Positions 54,051 through 62,613 of a stretch of 64,000 nucleotides of DNA are shown here, piece after piece. Under the pieces are notes generated by a model that worked only from the letters and a program-made list of their open reading frames with translations, was not told the origin of the DNA and did not search any database. The stretch comes from CBDCYS01 sp965226245 (GTDB lineage Bacteria > Acidobacteriota > Terriglobia > Bryobacterales > UBA6623), in assembly GCA_965226245.1 (NCBI GenBank), contig CBDDCL010000015.1, positions 1,426,001-1,490,000 of the forward strand. Reading direction: 5' to 3'. Position 1 is the first letter of the stretch. Each line of letters begins with the position of its first letter. A program made the translations under genes and the position numbers.

Positions 54051-54165
54051 CAGAAGCCCGGAACGCCAGTGAACGGGTCAGCGCCTCGCGGTAGTGACCA
54101 ACTCCAAGATTGCATGCCCTGACTTGTCTCAACCTTGCTGACCCGTCACTGGCGTTCCGGGCTCT
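54051..54165. repeat. Paired palindromic repeat (about 30-bp arms)
   Basis: The left arm is CAGAAGCCCGGAACGCCAGT through GGGTCAGC (54051-54082). The right arm (54136-54165) is its near-exact complement. The spacer is 53 bp. It belongs to the same family as 29779-29928. It lies in the 430-bp gap between the aldo/keto reductase start and the next gene. Confidence 0.8.
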
Positions 54166-54261
54166 GTAGCAGTTTTGTGGCGTTTTTCTTTGCCTAATCG
54201 TGCAAGAACTGCATGTTTCAGGCTGTTTCGGAGCTTAAAGCAGCATTTCTCGGGAGGAAGC

Positions 54262-54388
54262 GGCTGAACCGTCAATCCGCGTCGTCCAAACCTGGTTCGC
54301 CGAGTTCAAGGGCCGTCAGCACGGAGTTCGAGTCGTTGATGAGGAAGGAACCGTTGTGTTGGAAAGGGCAGCAATCCTGCCCCTTTGA
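54262..54388 (+). pseudogene. Possible C-terminal remnant of a propeller/kinase protein
   Basis: The frame reads AAEPSIRVVQTWFAEFKGRQ, HGVRVVDEEGTVVLERAA. The IRVVQ.W..EF..R pattern recurs at 61358 (IRVVQNWYEEFRDREQD) behind an intact PD40 protein, which suggests a shared C-terminal tail. No start or body remains. Confidence 0.3.
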
Positions 54389-54404
54389 CCTGCCCGGAGG
54401 GAGC

Positions 54405-54827
54405 TTACTCGGCTTCCGAGCTATGTAAGAGAAAATAAATCAGCCAAATCCGTACTTCCGTTTGGGAGAGTATCCATCCATCGAGTTTGATGGTTCGTTT
54501 TTGCAAAAAGTCAGCGGCAATCTTGTTTTGCAGGAAGGTCTTCAGTTCTTCCCCACTCATCTCGCGAGTACTCCGGTCCAGATTCGGGCCAAAAACCTCC
54601 GCCTCCAAGACGGACTGGCTTGTGCTGACGTCACCTGATTCGCGGAAGAGCATGACAAATCGCTCGAGCGCGCGGAAATCGACTTGCAATCCGTTGAAGG
54701 ATCCCTTGTCGAAGAACGCACGGGTCTCCGCGGCGGATCCTAAGTAGCTGGATCGCCCGCCCATTGTGCCAAGCGCGGCAATGAGTTGCATGGCGCGACG
54801 ACGAGTAAGAAAAGTCGAATCGCTCAT
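54405..54827 (-). CDS. Gluconate 2-dehydrogenase subunit-3-like Tat protein
   Basis: 140 residues. The start SDSTFLTRRRAMQLIAALG is a twin-arginine signal. A helical domain follows (FRALERFVMLFRES, EELKTFLQNKIAADFLQ, WILSQTEVRIWLIYFLLHS). In known systems such small subunits guide a GMC flavoprotein lacking its own signal through Tat. It overlaps the GMC gene by 4 bp (ATGA), which fits that role. Confidence 0.75.
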   Translation of the reverse strand: MSDSTFLTRRRAMQLIAALGTMGGRSSYLGSAAETRAFFDKGSFNGLQVDFRALERFVMLFRESGDVSTSQSVLEAEVFGPNLDRSTREMSGEELKTFLQNKIAADFLQKRTIKLDGWILSQTEVRIWLIYFLLHSSEAE

Positions 54828-56275
54828 GAATAAGTTCCTTTTATATGATCCGCCAGCCGCAGCGCCAGAGTCACGATCGTCAACGTTGGATTCGCAAAAC
54901 CGCTGGAAGGAAACACGGAACCGCCGACAATAAACAAGTTAGCAGTGCCGTGAACCTTACAGTTTTCATCGACGACGCCTAGCTTGGGATCGTTATGCAT
55001 CCGGGTTGTTCCCATATGGTGGTCGTCAGGCCTGAACGGCAAGCTGAGCGCGTCATCAAAATCGATCCGCACCCGCCCCAATGCGAGGCGGCCAAGCTCA
55101 GCGGCCAAGAAATCAAAGGATGCGGCAACGGAGCTTCGGTCAATATCATTCGTTCTGAAATCCAGCCGCAGTTTTTTCATGCCGGTAAAGTCTTCCGTCC
55201 GGCTCAAAGAGACACGGCTATTGCGGTTCGGCGATTGCTCGGCAATCGAAAAGACAAACAAGGGTGCACTCCCATCAGCGCCACTATAGAACTTGCTGAA
55301 GGCGTCGTTGATATGAGCAAACGATCTGAGTTCTTCCGGCGACTCCGCAGACGGTTTGCGCAAACGAAAGCCATGATTGAGCAGCTGGAGCTTTTGCTGA
55401 GTCTCCTCTTTGATCCCGACATAGGATATCCTCGGATTAAAGAGTGCATCCATGACCCGTCCAGTATTCTTTCCGGCGAAGGCCACCGAACCCAATCCGC
55501 CACTCGGGGCGTGCGACATGAAATAACGCCCCACCAGATCGTGCTGATTTCCTATGCCTGTAGCGATGTCCCGGTTTGAATTGAGAAGAAAGCGCGGATT
55601 CTCCAGCCCCCCCGTAGCGAGGATGAAATGTTTGGCCTTGACGCGGTATCCGCCGCCGTCGCGGCGCACCACATTGAGTGATCGAACAGCGGTTTTACCG
55701 TCGTTGAGCCGCAACTCAGTGGCATTGGATTTGAGGAAGATGGAAACGTTTTTGGAGTCGATCAGCTCTTTACGGTACTCGGACCCGAACCGGGTCGGCG
55801 GGCCATAACGAAAAAGCAGCGCCTCCAATTGGGAGTCCTCGCCGAGAAATTCCTTACGTTCCGGGCCGCTGGCAAAGAACGGTGCGATCTGCACCACCGC
55901 GGCCGCTTGATCGTAATAGGGAACGAGCGTTTCTCTCGAGAACGGCCAGCCAACGCTGTCGGAAAGCCATGCCCTCTTCTTAAAGTCGACATCATCCAGC
56001 GGCCTGCAAAGACCGCCCCAGTGACCTGTCGTGCCGCCAAACATGCGCAAGCGAGTTCGGGTTAGGTAGCCGGCGTCGACGCCTATCGTCTCCCCGCTGT
56101 AAAGCTGATGATCTTCGGCGGAGTATTCAAACCCTCCGCTTTCGATCAGAGCGACGTTCAACTTGAGATTGTTAAAGAAGCGCGCGATCGCGATTCCGCA
56201 AGCACCTGCTCCGATGATGCAGAGGTCGAAGTTGAATTCCGAGTCTTCCTGAATTTCGTTCTGATTGATTAACAT
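54824..56275 (-). CDS. GMC-family FAD oxidoreductase
   Basis: 483 residues. It has the FAD dinucleotide fold CIIGAGACGIAIARFFNN (about residue 19), RMFGGTTGHWGGLCRPLDD, HFILATGGLENPRFLL, and the C-terminal active-site region FRPDDHHMGTTRMH (His) and VFPSSGFANPTLTIVTLAL (Asn). It oxidises a sugar or alcohol. Having no signal peptide of its own, it probably travels with the overlapping Tat-tagged small subunit. The electron acceptor is unknown. Confidence 0.9.
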   Translation of the reverse strand: MLINQNEIQEDSEFNFDLCIIGAGACGIAIARFFNNLKLNVALIESGGFEYSAEDHQLYSGETIGVDAGYLTRTRLRMFGGTTGHWGGLCRPLDDVDFKKRAWLSDSVGWPFSRETLVPYYDQAAAVVQIAPFFASGPERKEFLGEDSQLEALLFRYGPPTRFGSEYRKELIDSKNVSIFLKSNATELRLNDGKTAVRSLNVVRRDGGGYRVKAKHFILATGGLENPRFLLNSNRDIATGIGNQHDLVGRYFMSHAPSGGLGSVAFAGKNTGRVMDALFNPRISYVGIKEETQQKLQLLNHGFRLRKPSAESPEELRSFAHINDAFSKFYSGADGSAPLFVFSIAEQSPNRNSRVSLSRTEDFTGMKKLRLDFRTNDIDRSSVAASFDFLAAELGRLALGRVRIDFDDALSLPFRPDDHHMGTTRMHNDPKLGVVDENCKVHGTANLFIVGGSVFPSSGFANPTLTIVTLALRLADHIKGTYS

Positions 56276-57295
56276 CGACCGCTCAATTTATGTTGACGCC
56301 CGCCAGCGGCGTTACCTCGGCGCTACTACTGGCTTTGCGGAGGCGCACTAGAACGGTATGCCCCTGGATCTACCGCGGGTCCTCCTGGAAGACGACCCGT
56401 GTACGCCGGGGACGAAACTCTGGAAGCAAGCTGTCTTCGCACCAGTTTAACACAGCCCCGCTGCCGTTTTGATAACTGGACCAAAGGCGATATCGCAACA
56501 GCATCCCCGACGAGACGTCAAAGCAACCGTCAGAGCGGTTGTCCCGGCCAATATGCCCTCCAGTTGCGATGCAAGTGGCGTTCTCGCCCTCAGTCTGGCA
56601 AGGCTAGCCAACTCGCTCGTCTCAGCAAGCGAGATAATGTGGTTCGAACTCGCAAGCCCATCTATTTAAAGCACTTGCCGACAGCTGGTGATAGCTTAAC
56701 GTTAAGATTGTGCACCAGTGGATCTCATGAAGCGCCGGACTGGATTTTCACCGACCGCCCTTTTGAGGGTACCGAGCAGATTCGTGTAATTTTGTTAGGC
56801 GGAAGGCGACAGGTAGCGCCGAGCTCGTTTGCGGCGCCGACGCAGCAAACGGGCTGTATGAGCCGCTCTGAACGGCTCCCTGGGATCTCGGAAGGGGCAA
56901 GTGCCCGGAAATAAAAAAACCTGCCACAGGTGGGAATTTGGCGCTGTTAACGGACCCGCCGGCGGGTGAGAACTACTATTACATCCGCGTTGAGCAGCAG
57001 AACGGAGAATTAGCCCGCTTTTCTCACCGCGTGGCGAGGCGAAGTGCGTGAGAGGCCCGTCAGTACGAGGCGCGCGCCGCTTGACGACCCCCACTTAATC
57101 AAAGACGCGTACGTGACAGTACGGTGAGCACGGCGAGCAAGCGCAACGAAGTAATGGCGGGCCTATCGCGTGCTTCGACCGTCAGGCGGTGAGAAATGCG
57201 GGTAGCTTGGGCCTCGCCCGTTTGGGTGAAGGAATGGGTTCCGCCTTCGTTCTGCTGTGCGCGTCCGTCTGGTCTGCCTGGCAGGCCCAGAGCGG
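56276..57295. other. Gene-poor 1-kb region with a DUF3604-like tail fragment
   Basis: No complete gene is supported. On plus at about 56950-57048 the frame LTDPPAGENYYYIRVEQQNG, ELARFSHRVAR resembles the end of DUF3604-domain proteins (ENYYYVRV.Q.DG..AWSSP), with the usual last residues altered. Near 56357 a short stretch MPLDLPRVLLEDDP, TKLWKQAVFAPV looks coding-like but is unassigned. Confidence 0.4.
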
Positions 57296-58393
57296 TTAGA
57301 AAATCCCGAAACGTTTTTTCTTGACCGCTTTTCGCCTGGACCTGAGGGCCTGCTGGATTGCGGCCGCCGCTAGCGGCGCCATGATCTTGTAGCCCTCGCC
57401 ATTCGGGTGCAGGCCGTCGTCGGCGAGTTCGGCGCGGAGCTGGCCGTCATCGCCGGCCATCGCCGCGTGGTAGTCGAGGAACACGTATCCTGCCTCCTGG
57501 CTCTTCTGTTTCAGCCAAGCGTTGAGGCTCAGAATTTCCGAGGGCGGACGAAGCGGTGTTCTTTCGTAGTTGGGGTCCTGACGTTTGTGATGATCGCTGA
57601 CCGGCAGGATGGAGGAAAAGACCGGCGTAATGCCCGATGCCTCGGCCAGGGTCGCGATCATCGCCAGGTTGTTTTTGATGGTGTCGGGGGGGACACCGCG
57701 GGCAAGATCGTTTGTTCCCGCCAGGATGACCACGACGGCGGGCTTCAAATCGATCACGTCGGCCTTCATCCGTCCCAGCATTTGCCCGGTGATTTGCCCG
57801 CCGATGCCGCGATTGACGCGGGGCTTGCCGGGGAAGTACTGATTGATGCGCCATCCGTCGGTGATGGAGTCGCCCAAGAACACCACGCGGTTTTCCGAGG
57901 GGCCGGCGGGGCCGAGTTCGCTGTTGGACTGCGCGTAGCGTTGCAAGTTGTCGCGGTCGGCTCCGCGGACGGCGGCTTCCTTGTATTCGAGAAGAGCCCG
58001 GAAATGGACCGTAACGCGGTCGAGGGAGTCCCGCAGAGTGCCTAGTTGTTTGCGAACGTCTTCCGCAAACGGCTTTGGCTTGGGAACGGCGTCGGCGATC
58101 TGCAGATAGATGCGGGCGTTGGTGACGAGCTTTTCAAGAACGCCGGAGTGCTCGCGCGTGGCGCCTACCCTCAGAGCCCGGGCGGATTGCCGGGCGTTCT
58201 CGATTAGCGGCGCTCCGGCGCGGGCTAGCTCCGGGGCGGCGATGGAGGTGGTTTCCATCAACTCCGCCACCTGACGATAGAGCTTGCGGGCTTCGGAGCC
58301 CGGCAGCCGGCCCGACTCTTGAGCGAGCGCATTGGAGGCGAGCAGCAAAGCGGCGGCCTGAAGCAGGAGCATCTTGCGGCGAAGAACGGTCAT
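57296..58393 (-). CDS. Exported SGNH/GDSL hydrolase
   Basis: 365 residues. A signal peptide (MLLLQAAALLLASNALA) is followed by a helical region (about 30-160), then the SGNH core: block I VVFLGDSITDGW (Ser near 173), block II NRGIGGQ, block III ILAGTNDL and block V DDGLHPNGEG (Asp/His). It is an esterase or acetylhydrolase acting outside the cytoplasm. The N-terminal helical extension is not part of the core family. The C-terminus is basic (RSRRKAVKKKRFGIF). Confidence 0.92.
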   Translation of the reverse strand: MTVLRRKMLLLQAAALLLASNALAQESGRLPGSEARKLYRQVAELMETTSIAAPELARAGAPLIENARQSARALRVGATREHSGVLEKLVTNARIYLQIADAVPKPKPFAEDVRKQLGTLRDSLDRVTVHFRALLEYKEAAVRGADRDNLQRYAQSNSELGPAGPSENRVVFLGDSITDGWRINQYFPGKPRVNRGIGGQITGQMLGRMKADVIDLKPAVVVILAGTNDLARGVPPDTIKNNLAMIATLAEASGITPVFSSILPVSDHHKRQDPNYERTPLRPPSEILSLNAWLKQKSQEAGYVFLDYHAAMAGDDGQLRAELADDGLHPNGEGYKIMAPLAAAAIQQALRSRRKAVKKKRFGIF

Positions 58394-58894
58394 CGGAGTT
58401 ATCTTAGCTCGAAACCAGGCGGCCCTGAATCGTCGGTAGTGGGTCAGTTTGGAAGGCCAATCCTGGATCGCTTCCGGATGGCCGACTACACGTCCGAAAT
58501 GCGCACCGGGCGGGACACTTCCACGTACAGGGCATTATGCGTCATTTTGGCGGCTCTGACTCTACACTGGCCGACAAGGGAGGATTCAGGCCGGAGACAA
58601 CGTGCCTACGACTGGTAATTCGAAAGCGCTGGTTTGGAATTAGGAGATCTTTCCCCACTCCGGCCTTTGCAATACGCTGCCGTCCAGCCTACACTCTGAC
58701 TCGACGACTTCGACTGCGAATAGCCACTGAGAAATTTATTTCGCGCCAACAATCGTCGATGCCAGGGGCCTCGGTCGGCTATCGAAACAGACGGAAACCG
58801 AGTGGGCTCAAAGCCCTGGACCTGAGAGAATCGGTTTGTTGGACGGAAGGCTTGTTCGCGACAGCTATCCGCGAAGAGGTAGAATTGGACCGTC
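58394..58894. other. Intergenic region with kinase-head fragment
   Basis: On the minus strand at 58433-58460 the peptide SKLTHYRRF matches the start of Acidobacteriota-type kinases (KLTHYRI). The 20 bases CCAAACTGACCCACTACCGA there recur in the opposite orientation at 61664-61683. No other gene is visible in this stretch. Confidence 0.5.
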
Positions 58895-59299
58895 TTGATC
58901 GGCCAAACCATCAGCCACTACAAGATTACCGCCACCTTGGGCCGGATTCTTGCACTTTGGGTGTTTCTGCTCCCCATCCTGCCCGCAGCAGCGCCGAAAC
59001 TCGACGGACGATGGCTGTTCGAGTCGCAAACCGAGGATGGCTCCCTGCGAGCCGCGCTCAGCCTCGAAACAGAGGAATCGGCCCTCAACGTAGAGTTGAG
59101 GATCGACCGTCACCGGCTGGTCGGGAAGGCGGCCTTGACGGGCAACGAGTTTGAGGTCGACCTGGGGCACGCCGAACAGCCTGGGTCACCGGGTCACAGC
59201 TCGCGGATTCATCTCAGCGGCCGCCTCGTCGGGGAGCATCTCAGAGGAACCTGGGATGACGGCGAGCACCAGGGTGAATGGATCGGAACCCGATACTGA
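58895..59299 (+). CDS. Exported small protein built on a kinase start
   Basis: 134 residues from TTG. The first 16 residues, MIGQTISHYKITATLG, are those of a PknB-like kinase N-terminus. Instead of the glycine loop there follows a membrane/signal segment RILALWVFLLPILPAAAP and a small beta-rich domain (KLDGRWLFESQTEDGSLRAA, IHLSGRLVGEHLRGTWDDG). The second part resembles small secreted lipocalin-like domains with KLDG.W motifs. It looks like a natural fusion after deletion of the kinase body. True initiation might be internal. Confidence 0.5.
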   Translation: MIGQTISHYKITATLGRILALWVFLLPILPAAAPKLDGRWLFESQTEDGSLRAALSLETEESALNVELRIDRHRLVGKAALTGNEFEVDLGHAEQPGSPGHSSRIHLSGRLVGEHLRGTWDDGEHQGEWIGTRY

Positions 59300-59555
59300 C
59301 CGAAAGGGCCTGGCCGACATCTACGAGGCCCGCGCGGATCACGGCCTCTCGGTGGACTGTCAACCCAAGCCGGCGCAGCGTCCCGGCCGAAAAAATCTGT
59401 CTGTTTGTGACATCGCTTGTTTTCACCACGTATCGGCGGAGCGGTAAAATTCTGGAATCGTGGCCGGACGATCAGCCACTACCAGATCCTGCACCGCTTT
59501 GGCTCAGGGGTATTGGAGCCGGGATCGTTCTTGTTCGCTCAAGGAGGAAACGCTG

Positions 59556-61340
59556 ATGCGCGTTCTATTTAGGATCGGATTCACGCCGCTGGTTTGCTGC
59601 TCTTCGTGCGCGTGCGCGGCGGCCTTCGCTCTAGCGCTCTGGATTCCGGCGAGATCTACGGCTGCCGACGTTCGCGCGCCTCGACTCTCCATCAATCTTC
59701 CGCATGGCCAGTCCATTGCGGGAGGAGTGGCCATCTCTCCGAACGGATCTACCGTCGTATTCACTCCTCAAAACGAAGATCCCAACGCGCCCCAGAAACT
59801 GTGGGTGCGCCGGATCGATAGTTTTGAGACGCGTCCACTGAACGGTACAGAGAACGCGCGTCAGCCATTCTTCTCGCCAGATGGGGAATGGGTTGGATAC
59901 TTTGTCGATACCCGGCTCATGAAGATTTCCCTGGCCGGGGGAGAGCCTCTTACCGTATCGACGCTATCCCGTGGCGCCCGCGACGGTAGTTGGGGAGGGG
60001 ATGGTTCCATCGTTTACGGAGCCGGCTACGGAAAGGGCTTGGCCCGCGTCTCTGCCAATGGTGGAAGACCAGAGACATTGACGCGTCCGGATCGGGGTCA
60101 AGACGAGCTCCAGCATATGCAACCCGCGATACTCCCGGGCGGAGACAAGGTGGTCTTCAGCATCGAGACAGCCAGCGGTACGTCGATCGCGGTGCTGTCA
60201 GTAAGCGATGGGGAGTATCGCGTACTCGACGAGATCGGTGAACGAAGCGCCGCTCCGACGTATCTACCGAGCGGACACCTGTTCTATGAGACTCCGAAAG
60301 CGCTAATGGTGGCGCCATTTGACTTTAAAACAGGCTTCGTCACAAATCCACCTGCGTCCGTGATTGACGAAGTCCCGTCCTTCCCAAGGTCGAGACAGTG
60401 GTATGCCGTGTCTGACAACGGAACGCTCGTATACACGCCCCGCAACACTCCCAGCGAGTTTCCTAAAGAGACAGTCGTAGCGGTCACCCGAGACGGTCAA
60501 ACCAGGCACATAGCGGATTATGTCGGCTACGGTGGTAGCCCGCGCCTTTCTCCTGACGGTACCAAGATCGTGGTGGGCGCGCGAACCGGACCGGGCATGC
60601 CGGACCTGTGGCTTCATGATGTCAAGACGGCTAGGAAAACGCGCCTCACTACCGCAGGCGGGTTGGCCCCCGTCTGGTCGCCGGATGGTCGGTGGATCGC
60701 ATTCACTAGACTGGCTGGTGGCACATGGGATCTCTACCGGATTCGAGCCGACGGATCGAGCGACACCGAAGCCCTCGTTGTAGGTGAAGATCACCAATAC
60801 CCTGCCTCATGGTCTTCGGACGGCAGTTCTCTATTCCTGGTCGAGCAAAATCAAACTGGCGACCGAGACCTGCTGGTGCTGTCCCCAGTTGCTCGTGGAA
60901 CGCCAACAGCGTTGGTCACGACGGCCGCAAGAGAGCGGGCCCCGATGATCTCTCCTAACGGCCGACTACTGGCGTATGTGTCGAACGAGACGGGTCGCGA
61001 CGAGGTCTACGTCCAGAGATACCCCGAGATGATCAGGCGCTTACAGATTTCGACCGATGGCGGCTCAGACCCGATGTGGTCCCCAGACGGCAAGGAACTG
61101 TTCTATCGAAACGGGGATCAGATGAGAGTGGTCACTCTCACGGCAGAAGGCACAATCAAAACGAAGCTCAGGGTGCTATTCGAGGGGGCCTTCGTTGGGT
61201 CAGGTCCCAGCGGTCATCCTTGCTACGATGTCTCGCCCGATGGAAGCGGCTTTGTGATGTTGGTCACGGATCCCACGCACGACCTTTTGCCGAGAGAACT
61301 CCATGTAGTCCTCGATTGGTATGCTGCGACCAGTCCCTAA
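59556..61340 (+). CDS. PD40/TolB-like beta-propeller protein
   Basis: 594 residues from ATG 59556, chosen because AAGGAGGAAA lies 6 bp upstream. A hydrophobic segment (LVCCSSCACAAAFALALWIP) precedes multiple PD40 blades (AISPNGSTVVFTPQNED, PFFSPDGEWVGYFVD, PRLSPDGTKIVVGARTG, PVWSPDGRWIAFTRLAG, PMWSPDGKELFYRNGDQ). This is the sensor half of the kinase-PD40 proteins common in Acidobacteriota. A kinase-start remnant (RTISHYQILHRFGSG) lies just upstream at 59466-59510 in another frame, so this may be a decapitated kinase now expressed alone. Ligand unknown. Confidence 0.82.
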   Translation: MRVLFRIGFTPLVCCSSCACAAAFALALWIPARSTAADVRAPRLSINLPHGQSIAGGVAISPNGSTVVFTPQNEDPNAPQKLWVRRIDSFETRPLNGTENARQPFFSPDGEWVGYFVDTRLMKISLAGGEPLTVSTLSRGARDGSWGGDGSIVYGAGYGKGLARVSANGGRPETLTRPDRGQDELQHMQPAILPGGDKVVFSIETASGTSIAVLSVSDGEYRVLDEIGERSAAPTYLPSGHLFYETPKALMVAPFDFKTGFVTNPPASVIDEVPSFPRSRQWYAVSDNGTLVYTPRNTPSEFPKETVVAVTRDGQTRHIADYVGYGGSPRLSPDGTKIVVGARTGPGMPDLWLHDVKTARKTRLTTAGGLAPVWSPDGRWIAFTRLAGGTWDLYRIRADGSSDTEALVVGEDHQYPASWSSDGSSLFLVEQNQTGDRDLLVLSPVARGTPTALVTTAARERAPMISPNGRLLAYVSNETGRDEVYVQRYPEMIRRLQISTDGGSDPMWSPDGKELFYRNGDQMRVVTLTAEGTIKTKLRVLFEGAFVGSGPSGHPCYDVSPDGSGFVMLVTDPTHDLLPRELHVVLDWYAATSP

Positions 61341-61800
61341 AGAATGGGGGCTCGTCATCCGCGTAGTCCAGAACTGGTACGAAGAGTTCCGCGACCGGGA
61401 GCAGGACTCTAATCTAAAGCCGTTGCGAAGCAATCAGTCAGCTCGCGTCGACGGATAGATGGCAGAAAATCCGGCTCCTTCAATCGGTCATCAACGCCCA
61501 GGTGGAACCACTAAATCCTGACTAACGGCGTCGCGTTGAACCAGTCCGTCCACATGGACGTGAAGTCGCCTACTTAAAGATGTGTCTCTTCTCCCTTCCA
61601 GACATGATTCCTTCCGAGTGACGGCGTACCCGAAAGAATTCCTCTTGACTGTCCTCTGCCTAGCCAAACTGACCCACTACCGAATCGTCAATTGTTGTGG
61701 CCAGCGGCGGAAAACACCGGACGGCTGCACAGAGGCGCGGACGGAAGTCCACGCTCACACGCAAACTCCCGCCCGAGCTGGGAGCCAATTCGACTTACGA
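61341..61800. other. Intergenic region with kinase/propeller remnants
   Basis: On plus at about 61345-61460 the frame EWGLVIRVVQNWYEEFRDRE, QDSNLKP looks like another propeller-protein tail. At 61658-61690 the frame AKLTHYRIV is a kinase start. No intact gene is present. Confidence 0.45.
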
Positions 61801-62613
61801 TCACTCGGCGCTGGCTTGACTCAAGAAATCCAGGATCTCGGCCATTTCTTCGGCGGTGTAAAGCGCAAGCGCATCACTATGCTTCCAGCCGGCGGCGGCG
61901 GCGTCTAGCCTGACCTGGCCGGCTCGAAATGAGCGCAACACCGGCAGTTTGGCGCTCAAGTCATAAAGGCGCACCACCTCTTCGTCCGATTCAATGGGCA
62001 AGGCCGGGAAGGGCGCTTCGCCGCTGGGGTGCGCGGTTCGCACCTGGCTGACGGAAAGAGCACGAAACTGTTCGACACTTGACGGAAAGGGAGGCTGAAG
62101 CTCAGGCGCCACGGGCACGCCCCAGCCGTCGAACAGATGGCAAGATCCGCAGGCGCCGACTCGGGCGGCGTCGAAGAACAGCGCGCGTCCTGGATGGTTC
62201 AGCCAGGGGCGGTCAGGATCCAGTTCCTTGGTCTCTTTCGCCGTCGCACCTTGTAGCGAAATCACGTAGGAAACGACGGCTTCCAAATCTTCTACCGGCA
62301 GTTGCTTTTCCCAGCCCGGCATGGCGGTTTCGGGGATGCCTTGGCGGGTCACCTCAATGACGTAGTCGCGCTTGAATCCGCGCTCGGCCAAGGCCGGGGC
62401 TCTGCCCGCTTTGCCTTGGTCCCCGTGGCAATTCTGATTGGCGCAGGACTGGGCGTAGATCGTGCTGCCTATGGAAATCTCTCTCCTGCCCTGCGGGGAC
62501 GCGGTGGAGCAAGCTCCCACAGCGACAAAGAGCAGACCGGCATGGAACAGCGATCGGCAGGCGCGCCTTGTGGCGCGCTCCATGAATTCGAGTTGCCGCG
62601 AGCGGCGGGTCAT
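61801..62613 (-). CDS. Exported diheme-type cytochrome c with an atypical CX4CH site
   Basis: 270 residues from ATG 62613, overlapping the dehydrogenase stop (ATGA). A signal-like segment (SLFHAGLLFVAVGACS, possibly a lipobox) precedes two c-type domains. The second has a normal GACGSCHLF (CXXCH). The first reads SCANQNCHGDQGK, four residues between the cysteines. Candidate Met ligands include PETAMPGW. It probably accepts electrons from the adjacent PQQ enzyme in the periplasm. Confidence 0.85.
   Translation of the reverse strand: MTRRSRQLEFMERATRRACRSLFHAGLLFVAVGACSTASPQGRREISIGSTIYAQSCANQNCHGDQGKAGRAPALAERGFKRDYVIEVTRQGIPETAMPGWEKQLPVEDLEAVVSYVISLQGATAKETKELDPDRPWLNHPGRALFFDAARVGACGSCHLFDGWGVPVAPELQPPFPSSVEQFRALSVSQVRTAHPSGEAPFPALPIESDEEVVRLYDLSAKLPVLRSFRAGQVRLDAAAAGWKHSDALALYTAEEMAEILDFLSQASAE

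Noticed and set aside
54213..54428. Open frame of 71 codons on plus
   Set aside because: A neighbouring frame (IRVVQTWFAEF) looks more like real, though decayed, coding sequence.
56399..56914. Open frame of 171 codons on plus
   Set aside because: Amino-acid composition is random-looking, with no ribosome site or recognised motif.
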